Assembly: GCF_963678635.1 (NCBI RefSeq)
Contig: NC_087062.1
Coordinates: 30,526,833 to 30,590,832 of the forward strand
DNA length: 64,000 nucleotides
Direction: 5' to 3'
From: Symsagittifera roscoffensis
Taxonomy: Eukaryota > Xenacoelomorpha > Acoela > Convolutidae
Below, one piece after another: positions 57,621-64,000 of this stretch. Position 1 is the stretch's first letter. Every line of letters begins with the position of its first letter. A program made the translations under genes and the position numbers. The notes under the pieces were generated by a model, which was given only the letters and a program-made list of their open reading frames with translations, made no database searches and had not been told where the DNA came from.

Positions 57621-58650
57621 AACAAATCCTAAAACATTGGTTAACTAAATCAATGGATGTCACACTTTAGTATTTGGATACATATCACAGTAAGCAGTTT
57701 TTCGGATCATAGTTTTGGAAACACAATACCGAATGAAATCCTTATTAGGAGTTATTGGGTTAAAATATTGCCCAATTAAGTCACTATTTGAGATTAAGTA
57801 TTTGGGATTCAGTACTTGGGAATCAGTATTTGAGATTCAGTTTTTAGGAGCGTGAATTCAAATCATGAAGATAGTATTTAGGATGAGATGACAGAGTAAA
57901 ATCAATTCATGAAGGTGAAATCAAATCACGAGTTAGCTATTTAAATTTTTCTGAATAGCTAACTCACAATCATTAAACAAATTTAGAGCTCTGAATGTCT
58001 TATTCTCAAGGAATTTGGTTATTTTAAGACAATCACTCTATCATAGTAGCACGCATTTTGTGGAAAGTACAATTTATTACGACAAATAACATGTTTTCGT
58101 AATATTTTTATTGCTTCCAGCATGTGTTATCTTCTGAAACAATTATGCCGGACTGTCAAAAATGTCTGCGAGAGTCAATTATCTATTTAAAGTAGTTTTT
58201 TAACAAGGAGTAAATGATTTATTAAACTAATTTCAGTAAGTTAGTATAGATAAAAATTAGCAAAACTTGAACTACAGCAGAAATAAATTTTAAGTTCAAA
58301 ACATGAAAAAAAATTCTGAAAGTGTTGCTTTATCAAACTATGTTCTGGCTTCACTAATTGAAAATATTTCAAAATGGCTAAACTGAAACTTTTTTTTAAA
58401 AATCGAACTTCTTGAAATGAACTGATGAATAGTTTCACTTCTGTTTGTTCAGTTAGCAGTAACTGAGATGGCAAGAATGAGATCGAAGTGTTTGCAGGAA
58501 GTGAGATCGAAGTTGGGTATCTTTGACATGAAATGAGACGAGATCGAAGTTGGGTGTTTGACAGGAATTGAGATCAAATATTTGGAATTTCAACTGGAAG
58601 CTGATCAACGTAGTATTTAAAAGATATAATTTTAAACGCTACTGCACATA
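57621..58650. other. segment between the two GCGGATTCCGC clusters
   Basis: Contains short direct repeats such as agtatttgggattcag (57795-57845) and gagatcgaagttgggt (58500-58560). No gene was recognised. Confidence 0.4.
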
Positions 58651-58985
58651 TCTGCGAACAAAATGCGGATTCCACTTACATTTTGCGGATTCTACTTACA
58701 ATTTGCGGACTCCGCTTACAGATGCGGATTCCGCAACAGCTCAATTCAACTATACACATGTCTTTTTCTTTGTTTGTTTTTTAATTCCACAAACTGTTCA
58801 GGATTCCGCAAATACGGTTCCGGATTCCGCAAGTTTGCCTGTTTTTGGAGCGATTTTGAACGGTACAGTGTTTTAGGTATTTTTTGTGGAATCCAAAACA
58901 GCGAAGAAGATCAAAGAAAAGTAGCAATGTTGCGGATTCCGCGACAAATCTGATTTTGGCCTGCTGCGAAATCCGCTTACATTGC
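58651..58985. repeat. GCGGATTCCGC motif cluster, right (inverted)
   Basis: About nine copies, with the tight series at 58664-58735 spaced about 20-25 bases (tgcggattccacttaca, tgcggattctacttaca, tgcggactccgcttaca, tgcggattccgca). The TTACA side lies on the right, opposite to the left cluster, so the two clusters form imperfect inverted arms. Confidence 0.65.
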
Positions 58986-61700
58986 ACAGATTGCACAGTT
59001 TAGCCTCGTAATAGATTTCATTTTGTTGTTTAGCAAAGAGAAAACATAAAACTGAAAATACTATGTAAACTTAGTATTTGGACAATTATTAGACATTTAT
59101 TAGCGTTTGGAGTGCCATTTGGCTCAGTTCTTACGCCCTTGTTCTCCATAAACCGTGTTTAGTTGTAGCGTTCTCTCTAGAAGGTGGAAAAGTCAATCTG
59201 CTAAATGTTTCAAATTTAACTTGTAGGTGTTCCTGAAAATTAACCAAAGGTTATAGACTCGTAGATAACTTCCACCAAATTGGAGAAGTTTTATAGATTT
59301 GTAAATCAGGACAGCTTAGTTTGATTATGATAAAATGATTTTAAGGTGCCTATTATTTTATAGTTTCCTTGTCTTTGGTAGCAGAAAAAAAAACAAATCT
59401 AAAAAAAATAATATCTGCCAGTAAAATTTTAAGAACAATTTTATTGAAACTTAATTTCATTAAGTAGGTTGGAAGCTGAATGAGTTCGGAATTAAAAAAA
59501 TTAGAGAAATCTATTTCTTCCAACTCTTCGAGGAAACGATTTCTTAAAGTACAGATCCTTCACCAACTGATTCTTTAAATGTCAGCAACATCAGCAGTCA
59601 ATCAATGACGCAATTTAGTTTAAATGGTTTGATTATTTTTCATCATTTTAAAACTAAAATGTTTTAAAAATTTTTTTTTCAACAGAACAGTGAAAAGCTT
59701 TATCTTCTTGAGGTCAAACAAAAATTCACCCGATCAGAATGAATTGTTTTCAGATGACCACTTTTCAAGGTCTTTCTCAATTGCTCAAAACCAATGATCA
59801 ATTATGTTAATAACAATGTTTAGCTGATCGACATGATTTTTTGATTTCTATTAGATCATCTTTTGTCGTTACTGAATTGTGGTCGTAATCTCACAGGCCA
59901 GCTTGAACTCTTTTTATCCGCCCGATGACATTATCTACCCTTTGGAGACTTTCGCAGTTCTTCAAATTTTGAATACTCATCTCTGACTGGTTTATGTTTT
60001 TGTTATAGTACGCTCTGCTCTCCTAAGTGCCAGTGAATCTAAAATAATTTGTAATTTAATTCCTGGTATCTTTTTTCCGAGATTGGATGTTGGACAAAAA
60101 TAAAAACTCATATAAGCTAACAGACTGACACCAGAATATTTGGCTGTTGAAGATATACTCAATCAAATTATGTTTGGACCACAATTACGCTGTATTTCCG
60201 AAGCTTATTTTTCTTTCTGAGGTAACAGGGATATAAGAGAATTTAGTGGATAGTAATTTCAAGGCCACCCGTTCTGACAAGAAATGGATGGCAATTAATG
60301 TTGTACAAATAAGGCACTCACAGAGCCGGAAGATGTCATTTGATACAAGACTCAAATTCGTTTCCGGCAAATTTTTTCTTGCACTTTCTTACGAGCTTAA
60401 TAAATTAGTTTTATACAGATTTTATCTAGAGTTTTTGACCCAAAAAATTAAAACAAAAATTGCAAACAAAATTGTTACAAAAGTTTTCTGATGAATTTTT
60501 CGTGATGATTATCTGTAAAATTTCTGGACTAAAAATTAATTTGTTCTAAATTGAGTTTTTGACTTATATGGTCTTTGCCTAACAAAATGGCGCCTATAAA
60601 GTTGATGATAAAAGTGACATTTCAAGAAAGTTTGCATAATTTTAACATTCATCGCCGCGGGAACCCTTATATTTGCAAAATTCAAAGATGCTCCCTTTAA
60701 ATTAATATTTTGCAGTTAAAAACTCTCTCTCGAGTGACTCGAGCTCCCTGTAGCTCTCGTTAAGATATTTCTTGAGCACAAAAATTCTTCATCGTTTTGT
60801 TTTAAGGAGGATTTAGAGTGGGGCGATCGTCTTGCTGTATTAACACCTGAATACTAAGTATCTCCCCTCATCAATGGTCGGAACAAAAATGCGTGCAAAA
60901 TTTCAGGGTTTATCTTTTCTGACCTGATGATTTAAATTAGGAATTTACTTAATGATGCTTAGTTAACCTGATTATTTTTTTGGTAGGTCGGCCTCTTTCA
61001 AATTATCATCTTTAGTTCAAACTTTTAAGAAAACGCCTATAACGCAAAAAATTATTGACAATTGAGGCCATTCATCTACTTAATTCAATTAGACCCAACC
61101 TCCTAGAGGTTCGTTCGACAAAACGATTATTGTGCCCACCATACTTTTGATGCATCGAAAGATAGCAAAAAAACGTGCTCCTTATATCTTTAGAAATTTA
61201 TAGCGAAGTTACTAAGGTTTACTGTTTTTTTAAATGTGTTTTACCAACTGTTTCAGCTATTTGTTCGTTGCGTTACTACTAATTGGATCCAAATGAAGAT
61301 TGATGCAACACAAACTAGACAACTGTAACAACCTTTATCTTCTCCCGACGAAGGCCTATTGCGATTCATATGTTTAATGGACGGAAAATTTTTCCTTTTC
61401 TTTTTGTTATTTCTTTCTTGTTTATTTAGTTCCTGGCACACTACAGTTAAAGCAATCAAATTTATTGCATCGGTCTATTTTGACCAGTTTCATTAATAAA
61501 CACCTGTGCTGTGGTTGTCATTGATTAATTATGAATTCATTGCGATCATCATTCTGAGCCGAAGTTTCCTTTTTCCGTTCTTCCTCTACAAAGTTGCTAG
61601 GCTACTCCTCCAATAAAACAGAAAAAAAAAGTCCGCCAAACTAAACGAAGGAAACAAAAACAGTGGAAAAAAAAGATACGCATAAATAAAAGTTCGTGAT
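58986..61700. other. intergenic, nothing recognised
   Basis: AT-rich DNA with no recognisable domain in any frame. A minus-strand stretch near 60717-60785 reads VLKKYLNESYRELESLERE and stops, but lacks a clear acceptor or partner exons. Confidence 0.4.
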
Positions 61701-61900
61701 NNNNNNNNNNNNNNNNNNNNNNNNNNNNNNNNNNNNNNNNNNNNNNNNNNNNNNNNNNNNNNNNNNNNNNNNNNNNNNNNNNNNNNNNNNNNNNNNNNNN
61801 NNNNNNNNNNNNNNNNNNNNNNNNNNNNNNNNNNNNNNNNNNNNNNNNNNNNNNNNNNNNNNNNNNNNNNNNNNNNNNNNNNNNNNNNNNNNNNNNNNNN
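61701..61900. other. assembly gap (200 N)
   Basis: Exactly 200 ambiguous bases, the usual size of a placeholder scaffold gap, so the true distance is unknown. It lies on the downstream side of the hydroxyacid oxidase exon and may hide further exons. Confidence 0.99.
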
Positions 61901-62241
61901 TGTCTGAATTCCAACAAGCACTGTTGTTTCCCAAAAAAAACCAGCCAGCTCAATTCAAAGCTTTGCTGCGTTTTCCTAAAAAAATTTAATTCTTGAAAAA
62001 AGAAACCTGTTTGTCAAAGAAAAAAAACTAGAAAGATAAATCAAAGGCATATGCCAGTACTTCTCTCTCACTTTCATACAGGGTGTGATTTGAAGATCTA
62101 ATATTGTCTTTGGGCCAAGAGTCTTTTGGATATAGCCACACACCCAACCCCCCCCCCCATAGTGAATCCAAAATCTCTGATGGGATTTAATTTTTTGTTA
62201 CTAGGCTACGGGCAGGGGACTATGATGTAAAGACCCCTTAC
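61901..62241. other. intron or intergenic sequence next to the oxidase exon
   Basis: AT-rich DNA with a C-run at 62148-62158. No exon was recognised between the gap and the donor at 62236-62241. Confidence 0.4.
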
Positions 62242-62382
62242 GCGAGGTGTGAGGGTAGTGTGAACTTGTGTCTCTCGTCCTCCCTCCTCTTGCCCAGGAA
62301 GGGGGTGTCGACAGTCACTGCCACCACACTGAACCCATTCTTCTCAGCCCTCCTCACCACATCTAATGTGGCCTCCAGGTCC
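62242..62382 (-). CDS. internal exon of a FMN-dependent L-2-hydroxyacid oxidase (HAO/glycolate oxidase family)
   Basis: The minus strand reads DLEATLDVVRRAEKNGFS, VVAVTVDTPFLGKRREDE and RHKFTLPSHLA without a stop. This matches the TIM-barrel section of 2-hydroxyacid oxidases, where R-x-A-E-x-x-G, V-T-V-D-T-P-x-L-G and F-x-L-P are diagnostic. Splice sites fit: acceptor ATGTTTAG before 62382 and donor GTAAGG at 62241-62236, with one leading and two trailing bases around 46 codons. In animals these FMN enzymes oxidise glycolate or longer 2-hydroxyacids in peroxisomes, making hydrogen peroxide. No other exon of the gene was found: upstream exons would lie beyond 62382 and downstream ones below 62236 or in the gap. 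It could be a fragment or a gene with long introns. Confidence 0.82.
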
Positions 62383-62840
62383 CTAAACATCATTTAAACT
62401 ACCATCATAAATCATCCAATGAGGATGGTCTTAAGGCTACAAAAAAAGTAAAACAAGACTGTTCGAATATCAACGAAAAGCCTTGGGTAGTCCGACTGCA
62501 CTAAAAGGCCAATCAACAAGATTTTTGCTAGAAAAATTGACGAATTTATAGAAAAAAGTTTTTTTTTTTCATTTTTTCTTCGTTTTATCCCCCTAACGCT
62601 ATTGTAAATTGTATCCCGATATTAAGACCAGATCGGCCAAATGAGCAATTTTCAACCCATAAATTATAACAAGTAAAAAATAATAACAAGTGAATTTTTT
62701 ACATTTGAGCTCGCCAACAATTTCTTTCAGATGGTATACAATACGCAAAAAATCGTCAAGAACGCTTTATTGAAAAACTCGAAATTTGACTGAATAAAAT
62801 GAACATCCTAAGCATAAACATTCCGCTTTTTCTTCAAAAG
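62383..62840. other. intergenic or intron, nothing recognised
   Basis: AT-rich sequence upstream of the oxidase exon. No further exon of the family is visible. Confidence 0.4.
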
Positions 62841-62841
62841 T

Positions 62842-63021
62842 CGGAGCAGAAATCAAGAATACTGATCTAAAGTAAATCAATTTACCAGTTTTTTTCCAAT
62901 AATTAAAAAAATTATCGCTGCCAAGGTGAATGCATTCACCTTGGCAGCGATGCTTTTTTTAATTATTGAAAAAACTGGTAAATTGATTTACTTTAGATCA
63001 GTATTCTTGATTTCTGTTCCG
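62842..63021. repeat. ~180-bp near-perfect palindrome
   Basis: Centred between 62932 and 62933 (GTGAATGCATTCAC) with arms of about 88 bases. Examples are CCAAGGTGAATG against CATTCACCTTGG, and gatctaaagtaaatcaattt against aaattgatttactttagatc. There is no spacer. Only a few mismatches and a two-base indel separate the arms. Confidence 0.9.
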
Positions 63022-63361
63022 GGGGATCTCCTCAAATAAAATCTAGAAGCTAACGCAGAAATAGCGTTTAAACCTAAATTTTTCCCCGAAAGCTGATACA
63101 ACACATTCGATAGTTTTTCCCGAAAGATTAATACGTTCGAAAGTTTCTTGTCTGATGTTGTTGAGTTTCAAAAATATCAATAGGATCAATGAATTAGATG
63201 TTTTCGAATCTGGTTCTCGATTAACTCACTCTCTGAGAATTCTTGCGGTTCCCTCGCTGTAGTTACGCACGCTCATCACTTGAGCTGAATAGCTCTCTGT
63301 CGACATCTCAAGGTAATGTAAATTGAATTAACTGTAAATTATTAAACTGTAAATTGAAATA
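63022..63361. other. intergenic, nothing recognised
   Basis: A short AT-rich stretch with a small direct repeat (aactgtaaattattaaactgtaaattg near 63330) just before the MITE. Confidence 0.4.
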
Positions 63362-63369
63362 ACTATAGT

Positions 63370-63812
63370 CAGGGGCGGATTTAGGGGGGGGGGGGCGGGG
63401 GGGGGGGGGGGCGGACGCCCCCTCCTCAGGGATTCGACCCCCTGCCAACCCAAAGGGTCCCCCCTTTGGTACTTTTTAAGAAATCCATTTTTGGCCGACC
63501 AACCCTAAAATTTTTCTAAAGGCGCCTTCGGCGCCAATATATACTTATTTTGAGGGGGAGCGCGCGCCAAAAAAAACGCGATTTTTTTGTCAAAATTTTC
63601 CAAAAAGTGCCCAAAAACGGCTTTTTTGACCTGGTTTTTCAAAAAATTGCCTGCGGCGCAGAAAATTTGGCCAAAACAGGGTCTTTTTATTGCTTTGGGA
63701 GAGCTCGGAAAACCAATCTGATCGACCTAAAAAAAAAAAAAAGGTCGTCAAAATTTTCGAAAATTTTTTGAAAATCCGCCCCCCCCTCGAGAAAATCCTA
63801 GATCCGCCCCTG
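63370..63812. mobile_element. hAT-type MITE (copy 4, 443 bp) with perfect 8-bp TSD
   Basis: Begins CAGGGGCGGATTTAGG and ends CCTAGATCCGCCCCTG. It is flanked on both sides by ACTATAGT (63362-63369 and 63813-63820). It lies in the opposite orientation to the copies at 17774 and 29066 and has the central GGCGCCTTCGGCGCC palindrome. No coding capacity. Confidence 0.92.
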
Positions 63813-63830
63813 ACTATAGTAGTAACTAAA

Positions 63831-64000
63831 CCTTCGGCGCCAATATATACTTATTTTGAGGGGGAGCGCGCGCCAAAAAAAACGCGATTTTTTTTGTCAA
63901 AATTTTCCAAAAAGTGCCCAAAAACGGCTTTTTTGACCTGGTTTTTCAAAAAATTGCCTGCGGCGCAGAAAATTTGGCCAAAACAGGGTCTTTTTATTGC
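63831..64000. mobile_element. partial second copy of the hAT-type MITE, running off the window
   Basis: From ccttcggcgccaatatata this matches 63525 onwards with only one extra T, up to the window end. It starts ten bases after the target duplication of the complete copy and lacks the outer 155 bases. Confidence 0.85.

Noticed and set aside
60717-60785. Minus-strand stretch reading VLKKYLNESYRELESLERE
   Set aside because: Looks exon-like but has an upstream stop, no clear acceptor and no partner exon; not enough to call.
61586-61989. Open frames across the N gap
   Set aside because: They consist mostly of unknown residues translated from N and carry no information.

Overview
The window is AT-rich eukaryotic DNA from a metazoan, probably an invertebrate that I cannot place further. 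The animal assignment rests on four recognisable genes: a mesothelin/stereocilin-like secreted or membrane-anchored protein, an adhesion-type 7TM receptor, enkurin (a motile cilium / sperm flagellum protein), and one exon of a peroxisomal FMN-dependent 2-hydroxyacid oxidase. Coding density is low and most of the sequence is repetitive. Two genes (368-4204 and 14473-17691) are long uninterrupted reading frames. Enkurin (minus strand, 43873-52950) is split into five exons.

Layout. 1-4204: mesothelin-like gene. 4347-4654: hAT-type MITE with an 8-bp target duplication. 5.46 kb and 11.96 kb: tRNA-like SINE remnants. 6357-6604: perfect 124-bp duplication. 6.6-8.7 kb: ~165-bp satellite, part of which lies in a 1.69-kb tandem duplication (7583-10968). 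14.47-17.69 kb: adhesion GPCR. 17.77-39.3 kb: a large non-coding repeat domain made of an 11-kb block (17838-29065) and its diverged tandem copy (29066-39300). Each block holds a ~1.4-kb repeat R and an array of a repeat U whose core GTAGCGCTTAAC occurs nine times. 39.58-41.75 kb: cluster of palindromic ATAATCGATTAT motifs interrupted by a 1168-bp TIR transposon (40521-41688).

43.87-52.95 kb: enkurin. Its third intron carries a decayed CR1/jockey-like LINE (45.5-49.3 kb, with ORF1, endonuclease and reverse transcriptase relics) and a fragment of a second LINE. Its second intron and its 5' flank carry a nest of MITEs with 8-bp target duplications. 54-62 kb: no recognised gene; it holds two inverted clusters of a GCGGATTCCGC motif and a 200-base assembly gap (61701-61900). 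62242-62382: hydroxyacid oxidase exon. 62.84-63.02 kb: ~180-bp near-perfect palindrome. 63370-63812: hAT MITE with a perfect 8-bp target duplication, followed by a partial second copy running off the end.

The genes show no operon or pathway relationship. The main interest is structural: layered tandem duplications, MITE nests, and an enkurin gene whose best gene model needs GC donor sites. All identifications come from reading motifs by eye; no database search was possible.
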